From DATMER01 sp963741305 (lineage in GTDB: Bacteria; Acidobacteriota; Thermoanaerobaculia; Multivoradales; UBA5704): DNA of 64,000 nt. This document shows, in pieces, positions 34,277-43,400 of this stretch (the stretch's first letter is position 1; each line of letters begins with the position of its first letter). The notes below the pieces were generated by a model, which was not told where the DNA came from, did not search any database, and saw only the letters and a list, made by a program, of their open reading frames with translations. The position numbers and the translations under genes are program-made. The stretch spans positions 248,001 through 312,000 of the forward strand of contig CAVUHL010000003.1 of assembly GCA_963741305.1 (NCBI GenBank), given 5' to 3'.

Positions 34277-35578
34277 ATGCCGCAGCAGCCGTTTGACCTT
34301 TCCAGCGTCCCGCGCGATTCACGGCGCGTGCCGATCGCAGCCCAGGTCACCTTCAAATTCGAGCGTTTCGCCGGGTTCATCAGCGAGTACTCCCAGAACA
34401 TCTCGCCCACCGGGATGTACATCTCCACCAACCAGCCGGAGCCGCCCGGGAGCGTATTGGACTTCGAGTTCCAGCTCGGGGACGGCTTCGAGATCATCCA
34501 GGGAAAAGGTGAAGTCGTGTGGATCCGAGCCGTGTCCGAAGGCCCCACCCGGCCGGCCGGAATGGGCATCCGGTTTCTGGAGCTGAGCGAAGGCAGCAAA
34601 GAGCTCATCTACAGGATCGTCGACCAGTACGTCCAGGACGGAGGCACGCCATTCGACGTGTCGCTCCGGCCCCCCGATCCGGTGCAGCCCCTCCCGCTCT
34701 CGGAGGTGCCCAGCCCGTTCCCGGACCTTCCTGACTCCGGCTCCGATTCGGGACAAATGGCGCCTGTGGACTCGTCCGCCTGGCTGCCGCCTTCCACCGG
34801 GTTTGACCCCATCGATCCCATACCCTTGGACGACGACTTCCCGCCTTTCATGCCGCCTATGCCGCCCATGGACGACCCCGAGCCGCCCCGGCCGACTGTC
34901 AACTTCGGCGGGTACGCGGCGAGCGCGGCCCAGCCGCGGAGGAGCCCGGCCGTCCCGCTGGCGATCGCCGGCCTGGTGCTGGCCCTTGCCGCGGCCGGGT
35001 TCTTCTTCCGCGGCACCCTCGGCGGCATGCTGGGCTTCGGAGAAGAGGCCACCGTGGCGAGCGTGGCCGCTGCAGCTCCACCGGAGGTGACGCCCGAGTC
35101 CATCACGCCGATCGTCGAAGAGGATATCGAGGGCACGCCCATGCCCGAGGTGGTCCGCCGCCGTGAGGAGGAAGCTGCCCCGGCCCCGGCTCCGGAAGCA
35201 GCTCCGGACCCAGCTAGCCCGCCGGCCTTGACGGGACCGTCCTTGACCGCGCTGGAGAGGATCACCTTCGAGCAGGCTTTCGGGGGGACGGACATCATCC
35301 TCTGGGGCAACGGCGCGATCCGGCCCGAGGTCTACTCCCAGTCCCGCATCGGCGATCCACCCCGGGAGCTGATCGTGCTGACCGGCATGGGGCGCCCGTT
35401 CCCAAGCGCCCGCGTGGAGATCGGCACGGGCGAAGTCAAGCAGATCCGCATGGGCTATCACCAGAAGGCGCGCGGGAACGAGCAGCACGTGGTGATCGAC
35501 CTGGCCGATCCCGCTGTCCAGGTCACCCGGATCGAGGCACGGGAAAAGCATTTGCGGATCCACTTGCAGAAGCGGTAA
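34277..35578 (+). CDS. PilZ domain - TM helix - periplasmic AMIN-like domain protein
   Basis: A protein of 433 residues. The N-terminal PilZ domain (about 10-115) keeps the c-di-GMP signature: RxxxR at R13-R17 and NISPTG at N41-G46 in place of DxSxxG. A long Pro/Asp/Ser linker follows, then a transmembrane helix near 235 (AVPLAIAGLVLALAAAGFFF), an Ala/Glu/Pro linker and a C-terminal AMIN-like beta domain (ITFEQAFGGTDIILWGNG, HVVIDLADPAVQVTRIEA). It could carry a c-di-GMP signal from cytoplasm to the cell wall. Twenty bases downstream lies a cell-wall amidase; AMIN domains usually localise such amidases. Confidence 0.78.
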   Translation: MPQQPFDLSSVPRDSRRVPIAAQVTFKFERFAGFISEYSQNISPTGMYISTNQPEPPGSVLDFEFQLGDGFEIIQGKGEVVWIRAVSEGPTRPAGMGIRFLELSEGSKELIYRIVDQYVQDGGTPFDVSLRPPDPVQPLPLSEVPSPFPDLPDSGSDSGQMAPVDSSAWLPPSTGFDPIDPIPLDDDFPPFMPPMPPMDDPEPPRPTVNFGGYAASAAQPRRSPAVPLAIAGLVLALAAAGFFFRGTLGGMLGFGEEATVASVAAAAPPEVTPESITPIVEEDIEGTPMPEVVRRREEEAAPAPAPEAAPDPASPPALTGPSLTALERITFEQAFGGTDIILWGNGAIRPEVYSQSRIGDPPRELIVLTGMGRPFPSARVEIGTGEVKQIRMGYHQKARGNEQHVVIDLADPAVQVTRIEAREKHLRIHLQKR

Positions 35579-35598
35579 GGGGTAGGAGACCTGCGCTG

Positions 35599-36630
35599 AT
35601 GCCTGGCAAAGATATCGACCGACTCAAGCGCCAGCTCCTCCGCGAGGTGGTCCAGGACAACGTGGACCTCGCCGAGGGGCGGCTGCCGCGCGGCTTGAAG
35701 CGCCGGCCGAATGTCGGCCTCCGCGTGTTGACGCTGGTCCTCCTGTCGCTGGGGCTGTTCGGCTCGACGCGGCTCCTTCCTTCGCGAACACCGGCCGCCG
35801 CGCAGCCTGCTCCGGCTCCCGTGGCCACGGTGGCCAAGGCGCCCATCCCGCCGCCCATGCCGACCACCGCGCCGACCCCGCCGACCCCGATTGCCGCGGC
35901 TGTCTTCCCCCTGGCAGTGCGCAAGATTGCACTCGATCCCGGGCACGGCGGGGACAGCCTCGGCACCCGGGCGCCCCTGGGCCTGGTCGAAAAGGAGCTG
36001 ACGCTGGACATCGCGCAGCGGCTGCGCAAGCTCCTGGAGGACGACTCCTTCGAGGTCGTGATGACCCGCGAGCAGGACCGCTCGGTCTCCCTTGAAGACC
36101 GGGGGCTGGCTGCCAACCGCGACGGGGCCGACATCTTCGTGTCGATCCACCTGAACTGGATCGAGAACCGCAAGGCCCGCGGGGTCGAGACCTACTACCT
36201 CGGCGCGACCAACGACCCCTACCTGACGCGGCTTGCCGCGGCCGAGAACCGGGAATCCGGCTACTCCATGGCCGACATGCGCGGGCTGCTCGACCGCATC
36301 TACGCCGACGTGCGGCAAGAGAATTCGAGGACGCTGGCCGAGGTCATCCAGGCGTCGCTGTTCCGGTCCCTTGGCAAGGTGAACCCCGGGCTCGAGAACC
36401 GCGGGGTCAAGGCGGCGCCGTTCATCGTGCTGCTCTCCACGGAGATGCCGGCCATCCTCGCCGAGGTCTCCTGCCTGTCCAACGAGGATGAAGCCGCACT
36501 TTTGACGAAACCGCTCTATCGGCAGTACATTGCCGAAGCCCTGGCGGCGGGGATCCGCTCCTACGCGGACACTGTCGAGGGCAAGCCCGATACTATTGGC
36601 GAAGAGGCGGGCGACAAGAAAGGAACCTGA
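35599..36630 (+). CDS. Membrane-anchored N-acetylmuramoyl-L-alanine amidase
   Basis: A protein of 343 residues. A basic cytoplasmic N-terminus of about 35 residues precedes a membrane helix (LRVLTLVLLSLGLFGST) and a Pro/Ala-rich linker. The Amidase_3 domain has zinc and catalytic positions in IALDPGHGGDSLG, the Glu of LVEKELTLDIA, FVSIHLNW and the Glu of ILAEVSCLSN. It cleaves peptidoglycan stems. It lacks its own AMIN domain, which the preceding protein seems to supply. It lies three bases ahead of the MamK-like gene. Confidence 0.88.
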   Translation: MPGKDIDRLKRQLLREVVQDNVDLAEGRLPRGLKRRPNVGLRVLTLVLLSLGLFGSTRLLPSRTPAAAQPAPAPVATVAKAPIPPPMPTTAPTPPTPIAAAVFPLAVRKIALDPGHGGDSLGTRAPLGLVEKELTLDIAQRLRKLLEDDSFEVVMTREQDRSVSLEDRGLAANRDGADIFVSIHLNWIENRKARGVETYYLGATNDPYLTRLAAAENRESGYSMADMRGLLDRIYADVRQENSRTLAEVIQASLFRSLGKVNPGLENRGVKAAPFIVLLSTEMPAILAEVSCLSNEDEAALLTKPLYRQYIAEALAAGIRSYADTVEGKPDTIGEEAGDKKGT

Positions 36631-36633
36631 CTC

Positions 36634-37665
36634 ATGGCAGATAAAAACAACGAGGTCCTCCACGTCGGCATCGACCTCGGCACGTCGAGGAGCTCGATCT
36701 CCTCCTCCAGCGGCGAGCGCCACGTGATCGAGAGCTACGTCGGCTGGCCGCTCGACATGGTGGCCCGCAAGGTCTTGAAAAAGCCGGTCCTGGTCGGCAG
36801 CGAGGCGCTCCAGAACCGCTCCATGCTCGACCTGCACCGTCCGCTGGAACAGGGGCTGATCAAGGAAGGCTCCGACAAGGACGAGGCCGCGGTGCGCGAG
36901 CTGCTCTGGCACCTGCTCTCCCTGGTCGGCGTCGACCGCGAGAACCGCAACGGCAAGGTGAGGGCGGTGGTAGGCGTGCCGGCGGAGGCGCTGCGGGTCA
37001 ACAAGCAGCAGGTGCGCAAGGCCCTGCAGGGAGCGGTCGACAGCCTGATGATCGTCTCCGAACCCTTCGCCGTCGCCTATGGGATGGAGGCGCTGCTCCA
37101 CACCCTGGTCATCGACTCGGGAGCGGGCACGACCGACCTCTGCGTCATGAACGGCCGCCTGCCCACCGAGGAAGACCAGCGCACCCTGCCGCAGGCCGGG
37201 GACTGGGTGGACGAGCAGCTCCTGCGCCTCGTCAAGGCGCGCTACCCCGACGCGAGCGTTTCCATCCACATGGTCCGCCAGTGGAAGGAAGAGGGGAGCT
37301 TCGTAGGCAACAGCAAGACGCCGGTGATGGTGACGGCCCCGGTCGCGGGCAAGCCGACGCAGCTCGACATCACCAACGAGATGCGCCAGGCCTGCGAGGG
37401 CATCCTGCCGCCGATCGTGGAATCGATGCTCGACCTGCTGTCGCGTGCGCAACCCGACTACCAGGAGAAGATCCGCAACAACGTGGTGGTCTCGGGAGGC
37501 ACCGGCCTGATCCGCGGCCTGGGACCGCGCCTGGAGCAGGATCTCCAGCAGGTCGGAGGCGGCAAGGTCCGGGTGGTGAAAGACCCGATCTACGTCGGCT
37601 CCGACGGCGGCCTGGCCATCGCGATGGACGCTCCCGAGAGCGACTGGGAGCGGCTCACGAAGTAG
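36634..37665 (+). CDS. MamK-like actin-family ATPase
   Basis: A protein of 343 residues with the actin/Hsp70 fold motifs: phosphate 1 in VGIDLGTSRSS, phosphate 2 in LVIDSGAGTTDLCVM, and adenosine motif VVSGGTGLIRGLG. Segments VGSEALQNRSMLDLHRPL, VVGVPAEALRVNKQQV, IVSEPFAVAYGMEA and AGDWVDEQLLRLV follow MamK, the magnetosome filament protein, more closely than MreB or ParM as I know them. No other magnetosome genes are present. Its operon (PilZ-AMIN protein, cell-wall amidase) points to a filament guiding envelope work. The assignment to MamK-like rather than another actin group needs a phylogeny. Confidence 0.72.
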   Translation: MADKNNEVLHVGIDLGTSRSSISSSSGERHVIESYVGWPLDMVARKVLKKPVLVGSEALQNRSMLDLHRPLEQGLIKEGSDKDEAAVRELLWHLLSLVGVDRENRNGKVRAVVGVPAEALRVNKQQVRKALQGAVDSLMIVSEPFAVAYGMEALLHTLVIDSGAGTTDLCVMNGRLPTEEDQRTLPQAGDWVDEQLLRLVKARYPDASVSIHMVRQWKEEGSFVGNSKTPVMVTAPVAGKPTQLDITNEMRQACEGILPPIVESMLDLLSRAQPDYQEKIRNNVVVSGGTGLIRGLGPRLEQDLQQVGGGKVRVVKDPIYVGSDGGLAIAMDAPESDWERLTK

Positions 37666-37706
37666 TTTTGGCTTCCGGACCTCCAACTGGCAGACGGGAG
37701 GTAGCC

Positions 37707-37799
37707 ATGTACGCTCTCTACAAGCTGCGCGCGGATGAGCTCGACAACGTCGCCCATGGACGGGAGCTCGAAGTCGTCGAGCTCGACGATCTTCCATGA
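37707..37799 (+). CDS. Very small ORF (30 aa) with strong ribosome-binding site
   Basis: GGGAGG lies six bases before an ATG that opens 30 codons starting MYALYKLRADELD and ending ELEVVELDDLP. The start resembles the beginning of small antitoxin-like proteins (YKLRADELD...), and the end resembles their acidic strand, as if the middle were lost. It may be a micro-protein or the remnant of an antitoxin gene. Confidence 0.4.
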   Translation: MYALYKLRADELDNVAHGRELEVVELDDLP

Positions 37800-37890
37800 G
37801 GCGGATCGCCTTCGAGAAGAGCGCGTTCGTCGCCCTCCGACAGCCTTCTATATGCGAAGCCGAAGCGCGCCCAGGCAGCGTCAGGCCGAC

Positions 37891-38820
37891 ATGAAAGATC
37901 ATGATCCAGTTGTAGGTTCTCTCCACTCCGAAGCGCCCCGTGCACCGGGAGGCATCGCACGGCAGCGCATGCGCATCGCCGGCCGGACGCTGGGCGCGCT
38001 GCTGCTGAGTGGGGCGGCGGTCCTGGGCTCGGTGCTGGTCTTTCGGCAGGGCCTGCTGCCGCTGATCGACGCGGTATTCCAACCTGGGCCCGAATTGCTC
38101 AGTGCGTTCAGGCGCGCCGGCATTCTCCTGTCGGCAGTGGCGGGCTACTGGGCTTACGTGCATTGGCATGAAAGACGCGAAGCGACCGAGCTGCGGCTGC
38201 GGCTGGTTCACCTGATGCTTGGCGGCGCAAGCGGCACCGTCCTGGTAGCGTTGCCGATCGCCGTGCTGTTCGCGCTCGGCGCCTACGAAAAAGTGCTGTT
38301 CCGTGGCGTCTCGCCGGCGCTGTTGAGCGTGGCGGTCCTCATCGGCATCGCGGCTGTCCTGGAAGAACTGGTCTACCGCTGCCTGCTGTTCCGGCTGCTG
38401 GAGCGCGCCTTGGGAACGAGGATTGCGCTGGCGGCACACGCGTTGATCTTCGCCGTGGCGCACTTGGAAAACGTCGACCAGGGCAGGACCGGCGATATGG
38501 TGGCGATGCTGGTGTCGGTGACCTTGCTGGGACTGCTGTGGGGCGGACTGTTCGTCCTGGCGCGCAACCTGTGGGTGGTGGCCGCCAATCACGCGGCCTG
38601 GAACTTCACCATACTGCTCAGCGGCGTGCCGCTTTCCGGCATCGAAGACTGGCGCGCGCTGGCGCCGTTCCAAAGCCACTATGCCGGGCCCGACTGGCTG
38701 ACCGGGGGCATGTTCGGTCCGGAAAGTTCGCTGCTGGTGATCGTGTCGACCACGGTCGCGGTTGCGCTGTTGCTGCGCACGGCACGGCGGCGTGGGGCCT
38801 TCCTCGCGCCGGCGACCTAG
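37891..38820 (+). CDS. CPBP family intramembrane metalloprotease
   Basis: A protein of about 309 residues with seven or so hydrophobic helices. The protease motifs are EELVYR in the helix AAVLEELVYRCLLFRLLERA, the His of FAVAHLENVD, and NHAAWNF near the end. CPBP (Abi/Rce1-like) proteins cleave within the membrane; some give bacteriocin immunity. The start is uncertain: 37891 (MKDHDPVVG) or 37852 (MRSRSAPRQ), neither with a good ribosome-binding site. It stands alone between the actin operon and the long 21-bp repeat array. Confidence 0.8.
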   Translation: MKDHDPVVGSLHSEAPRAPGGIARQRMRIAGRTLGALLLSGAAVLGSVLVFRQGLLPLIDAVFQPGPELLSAFRRAGILLSAVAGYWAYVHWHERREATELRLRLVHLMLGGASGTVLVALPIAVLFALGAYEKVLFRGVSPALLSVAVLIGIAAVLEELVYRCLLFRLLERALGTRIALAAHALIFAVAHLENVDQGRTGDMVAMLVSVTLLGLLWGGLFVLARNLWVVAANHAAWNFTILLSGVPLSGIEDWRALAPFQSHYAGPDWLTGGMFGPESSLLVIVSTTVAVALLLRTARRRGAFLAPAT

Positions 38821-38896
38821 ACCGGCAGGCGCACGGCTTCGTCCTCGGGCGGCGGGTTGAACCGTCCAACCCGCCGGTACAACCGTCCGTACCGCG

Positions 38897-39505
38897 GTTG
38901 TGAGCCATTCCGGCCGCGATCCGGACGGTTTCAGGCGCGATGTGAACGGCTCCGGTCGCGATGTGAAACGTCCAGACCGTGGTGAGAACCGTCCGCAACG
39001 GGATGTGAGACGTCCAGACCGCGATCTGAAACGTTCCGACCTGGATGTGAGCCGTCCAGACCGCGATCTGAGCCGTTCAGATCTCGATCTGAAACGTCCC
39101 GAACCGGATGTGAGCCGTTCTCATCGCGGTCTGAGCCGTCCGCAACGCGATCGGAGCCGTTTACACCGTGGTCAAAAGCGTTCACATCGCGGCTGAAGTC
39201 GTCCGCATCGCGTCTGGAAGCGTTCACATCGCGATCGGAAGCGTCCGGACCGCGTCCGGAGGCGTCCGCATCACAGTCCAAATCGTCTGGAAGGCGGTTG
39301 AAGGTGTCCACATCGCGCTTGGAGGCGTTCTCGACGTGGAAGATGCCGTTCGTTCCGCGGCCGAAGGCGTCCGGATGGCAGTTGGAGGGCTTCCCGTCGT
39401 GATCCAAGGCATCCGTTTCGTGGTCCGGGCCGTCCGCTTCGCGTCCGGAACGGTCCGCGCCGCGTCCGGGAGAGTCCGACGGAGGCCGCGGACTGTCCTC
39501 TTGGG
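38897..39505. repeat. Long degenerate 21-bp tandem repeat array (about 29 units)
   Basis: From 38897 to about 39505 the DNA can be written as about 29 consecutive 21-base units without a slip. The consensus begins GATCTGAAGCG and ends TCCGCATCGC; the most constant part is the central CGTCC. The junction of two units gives ATCGCGAT, an 8-bp palindrome, once per 21 bp. Units diverge gradually toward 39505. Both strands are open in several frames because of the 3x7 period, but no start with a ribosome-binding site was found. It fills most of the 880-base gap after the CPBP gene; nothing else was seen in 38821-39700. Confidence 0.88.
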
Positions 39506-39700
39506 AATCTTTCCCGCCTGCTGCGCGAATGGAGTCACGGTGGAGGCTCCCCGATCTGTCCGCAGCCTCGCCCCGCAACACACGCCCGGCACGTAGCCCG
39601 GGCGGAGCCATCCACGGCGCCTCGCGGCCTCCGCCTTCGTTCACCGCCCGGCGCGCGCCGGCTCCCCCGGTGCTAGAGTCCTGGTCCTGGAGGAGAGCTG

Positions 39701-39865
39701 ATGCCCGTCCAGAAGTTTCGCAGTCTTCAGGACATGGAGGATTCGCTCTGGCGAGAGCCGGGCCCGGAGCTCTGGCGGGCCATCGCCTCGGTCTGGCGGT
39801 TTGCCGCTCGCACCTGTCCCAAGCGGTTTCCTCCAGGCGTCTACCGCCACCGGCTCACGAAGTAG
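39701..39865 (+). CDS. Small conserved-type protein (54 aa)
   Basis: A protein of 54 residues with a strong ribosome-binding site (GGAGGAG). Sequence segments are MPVQKFRSLQDMEDSLWRE, ELWRAIASVWRFAARTC and FPPGVYRHRLTK. Small proteins with the start PV.KFRSLE.M and the end FPPGVY.HRS are widespread next to nucleotidyltransferase or toxin-antitoxin genes; their function is unclear to me. Adjacent fragments of a winged-helix gene and a PIN-domain gene fit such a setting. The end overlaps the convergent winged-helix fragment by 11 bases. Confidence 0.62.
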   Translation: MPVQKFRSLQDMEDSLWREPGPELWRAIASVWRFAARTCPKRFPPGVYRHRLTK

Positions 39866-40136
39866 AAGCCTTCCGGTAGCTCCTGCGGTACCCGAACTCC
39901 TGGGTATCGACGATCTCCCCCGACGCCTCGAGAGCTTCGAGGGCCCGGGCGAGCGTCGTATAGGGCGGGGTATAGCCCAGGACGCGGGCAATGTCCCGCT
40001 TGTCGAAGACCTCGGGCAATCGAGGGAGAGCCTCCTCCAGGTCGTCCTGCCGCGCCTGCCCGCGCTGACGTACATCACTGATCTTTTGGAGAATCCCGAT
40101 ATCGAGCATATATGGGTCAATGAGTCGCTGCACCAA
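39855..40136 (-). pseudogene. Winged-helix-type protein fragment
   Basis: The open stretch encodes up to 93 residues. The part that looks like protein is the C-terminal 65 (LPEVFDKRDIARVLGYTPPY, TTLARALEALEASGEIV, FGYRRSYRKAST), a helix-turn-helix/winged-helix pattern. The first 25 residues lie opposite the PIN-domain fragment and are probably not genuine. No good start site is seen, so I read it as the 3' part of a broken gene. An intact small regulator is possible. Confidence 0.4.
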
Positions 40137-40298
40137 GGAGCGATGTCCCTCTTGCTTTCACGGCCTGATAAGATGTATTCGCTCTGCGACGCAGTGAGTT
40201 TCATTCTGATGCGCCAGCGGAACATCACTGAAGGATTAACGACCGATCGCCACTTTGAGCAAGAGGGATTTCGGAGGCTGTTGCAAGAATCCGTTTGA
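40078..40298 (+). pseudogene. C-terminal half of a PIN-domain (VapC-like) nuclease gene
   Basis: The forward frame encodes NPDIEHIWVNESLHQGAM, DKMYSLCDAVSFILMRQR and LTTDRHFEQEGFRRLL, the last third of a PIN domain including the D of SLCDAVSF and the TTDRHF strand. The N-terminal half with the first catalytic Asp is missing: upstream of 40078 the sequence changes to the opposite-strand winged-helix fragment. It is therefore an inactive remnant of a toxin-like gene. Confidence 0.68.
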
Positions 40299-40324
40299 CT
40301 CGACGCGACGGTGGACTCCCAGAG

Positions 40325-40492
40325 TCACCGTGCGATACGGCTCTTCGCTCCAAAGCCAAAAGCCAGCAGGAACAGCCCCCCGATCAGGGCGAGGTTCACC
40401 TCGCCCTGACGGACATACTCGATCAGTGCGGCGGCAAGAGCCAGGACAGCCGCGACGATAGACAGGATGAAGGTCAGCTTCGCGTTCGTCAC
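40325..40492 (-). CDS. Small membrane protein (55 aa) downstream of tamB
   Basis: GTG at 40492 overlaps the tamB stop (GTGA) and follows GGAGGAAA. The 55 residues contain two hydrophobic helices, KLTFILSIVAAVLALAAAL and VNLALIGGLFLLAFGFG, joined by IEYVRQGE. The coupling shows it belongs to the BrkB-TamA-TamB operon. No family recognised. Confidence 0.65.
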   Translation of the reverse strand: MTNAKLTFILSIVAAVLALAAALIEYVRQGEVNLALIGGLFLLAFGFGAKSRIAR

Positions 40493-43400
40493 TTTCCTCC
40501 GCCCCCGCTCACCGCCCCGCCCTCCGTCGTTTCCTCTTTCTTCTTCCGCTTCTTCGGATCCGGCCCGCCGCGCTCGACCGTGTAGAGCGCGTCCGCGCTC
40601 GTGCCCTCGCCGCTCTCGGCCTGCAGGGTCCACTTGTCGCTCAGGAGATAGCGCACCCGGAAGGTGTTGATCGGCTCGAAGAGGCCGATGCCGTAAGTTA
40701 CGTAGAGCTTCGGGGAGAGGTATTTGCCCACCACCAGGGAAGCCTGGTCGAGTGAGCCGTCCGACTCGATGCGCGCTTCTTCGAGGCCGAAGCGGGCGGC
40801 CAGCTTCTTGGCCAGGAGGTTGCCGCCGCGCAGCCCGAGGGCGTTGGCGGCGTTCGCCAGGCGGTCTCCTTCCTGCTGCGAGACCTGGTTCAGAGGCCGT
40901 CCCATGAGCAGGTAGGCGAGTTGCTGGCTTTGCTCCATGGGCGGATCGGACCAGAGCGTGACCTCCGGAGTCTCCAGGCTGCCCTTTGCGTTGATCCCGG
41001 CCACCGTGCCGTCGTCTGCCTTGCGGGAGGCGCGCACGTCCAGGTAGGGGTTGTTGATCGGACCGCCGGCGAAGTTCACCCGGCCGCGTTCGATGGTCAG
41101 ATCCTGGCCATAAGCCTTGAAAGTTCCCTCTTTGAGCTCCAACTCGCCCACACCGGTGGTGACCTTGCCCGGCTCTTCGATCGCTAGGATCGACCCGGTC
41201 GGCTTGGCCTTCAAGCCCAGGACGTTCATGTTCACGTCCTTGCCCAGGATGATCCGTACCCGGGCTGCGATTGCCATGTCCTCCTGCGGCGGGGGGGCCG
41301 CCCCGGCATTGACGAAGACCACGTCCTTGGAGGCCGTGACCGGTCCTTTTTCGCCGCGCTTTTCCATTTCGATGTCGGCAGAGGGGACCGTCACGTCGCC
41401 GGCCACCCGGAGGAGCTTGCGGTCGTAGGTGACGTCGAGGTCGGGGGAGACGATGAGCTTGATCTCTTCCGTGTCCATGGCCTGGAAGCCCGAACCGGAG
41501 ATCGCGAGGCGGATCGGGGTCTCGGGTCCCGGCACGCCGGCCTTGCCCTTGACCGTGAGCCTCCCCTTGCCCGAGCGGACGCTGCCGTCGATCGCCAGAA
41601 CGCCGCTGCCGTCTCCGACCGCGGCGAGTTGCAGGTCGCGCAGCTCGATCCCCAGGCGCGGGATGTCCGCCTTGCCGTTGGCGAGGCGCGCCTGGCCCAC
41701 GAAACGGGGCGAGCCCACGGTGCCGGAGAGGTCATAGCCGCCAGTCAGGCTGCCCGCCGGATCGTTCACGTCCGGAACGAATCCTTCAAGGAAGGCCAGG
41801 TTGTTGAGGTTGACGTCGATCCGCCCGGACAGCGGCTGGCTCTGGAGCTGAACGCCCTTGGCGAGCCGCGGGATGTTCAGTCGGGCGCTCATCGAGCCCA
41901 CGTCCACCAGGGCGATCTGGGCCGTGGCGACTCCCTGGCCTCCGGCTCCGGCCTGAGCACGGATGACACCCTGCTCGTAGCGGAACGTGAGCATCCGGCC
42001 CTCGTCGCCGGGGAACCGCAGCTCGCCGGGGCCCGGACGGAGATCGACGTCCGCCGAGGCCAGGACGGTGCCGTTGCCACGGGCCTGAACCTTACCGTTC
42101 AGGTCGCCCGTAATCTGGAGATCGGTGGGCAGGAACGGCTTGAAGCGGTTGAGAGGGAAGTCCGCGACGGTCGAATCCACGTTCCAGTTGCCGGCCTTGG
42201 CCCAGCCGCCGTCGGCGCAGAGTTGCGCGCCGCCCGACTGCCAGCAGAAGCCCTGAAGGCCGATCGATTCCGTGGATGCTGCCAGGGCCGCCGGCTGCGC
42301 CAGGTTCCAATCGCCGACCTGTTCCGAGCGGAGGTCCAGGCGGCGGATCTGTCCTTTCCAGGAGGTGGGATTGATCAACCCGCCGGCGAGGGCCAGGTCG
42401 ACCCGGCCCTGCTCGTTGTTGGCCGACAGCACGACTTCATGGCTGGAGCGCTGCCCCCGGCCGCGCACGGTCAGCTCGTCGATCCGGTTTTCGCCGGAGA
42501 GGATGCCCTTGGACTGTACGTCGAGGACGACGGTTCCCGAGGGGGAGAGGTCCACGTCGGCGACCACCGCCGCTTCTCCGACGCTGGTGGTACCGAAGCG
42601 GATTCCCTGACCGTCAGCCGTGGCCTGGATGCGTGGCATCTTCATGGGACCGGAGACGCGGCCCTTGGCCATCACCGAGCCGCCGCCCTGGGGCACCGCG
42701 ATTCCCAGGTTGGGCGCTGACAGGTCGAAGGTGAGGTCCAGGACGTTGCCGATCCAGCCCGAGGCGGCCAGCTTGGCGTCGCTCCAGGTGAGGTCGAGCT
42801 TGGAGAGCTGATAGCGGGAGCCGGCGAGCCGCAGGTCCGCCGTGGCCAGGACGGGCTGGTTTCGAAGCGTCCCTTCCAGCCGGGAAATCTGGACCCGTCC
42901 TACCGGACCGGCCTCCTCCAACTGGCCTTGAGTCACGGCCGCGAACGAGAGCCGTCCCGGAAACTCCGCCGAAATCTGGCCGGGATCGATCCCCTGGCCG
43001 CGTACCACTGCGTTCCAGCGCACCACGGGCTCCCAAGCCACCTCGCCCCGGCCGAGGAGACGGCCGGCGAGCAGGTTCCCCTGGAAGCTCTCGAACTGGA
43101 AGCGTTCCTTGGTCCCGTCACCCTCGAAGACCCAGGTCCCCTGAGGAAGGGCTCCTGCCGAGACATCCGCCCGGACCTCGGCGTGGTACTTCTCCAGGTT
43201 GCCGGAGATCGTCGCGGTCCCCTTGCGGCTGGCCGCGATCGGCTCCCCTCCGCGCAGCGGCCAGGCCACGTTCTCCCAGCTCGCCTTGGCGTTCATGTCC
43301 AGGTCTTCGCCATTGAACTTGAGCGTGCCGTTGGCGGAGACACGGGCGCGGGTCCCGGGCAGGGTGACATCAGCGTTCTCGATGCGCCAGAGCTCTCCTT

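Noticed and set aside
36634..37665. Magnetosome island
   Set aside because: Only the actin resembles a magnetosome protein; no mamA, B, E, M, O or similar genes are nearby.
38897..39505. CRISPR array
   Set aside because: Units are 21 bp with no separate spacers and drift gradually; there are no cas genes.
38931..39644. A 237-codon minus-strand frame over the 21-bp array, reading as a Ser/Asp/Arg heptad-repeat protein
   Set aside because: Plus-strand frames are open over the same stretch and also read as heptads, as expected from a 21-bp period in high-GC DNA. No ribosome-binding site or signal peptide is present. It is kept as a repeat unless peptides are found.
39801..40298. A single intact 165-aa protein ending in a PIN-like sequence
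   Set aside because: Only the last 70 residues look like protein; the first part is opposite the winged-helix frame and resembles nothing. It is treated as a PIN gene fragment.
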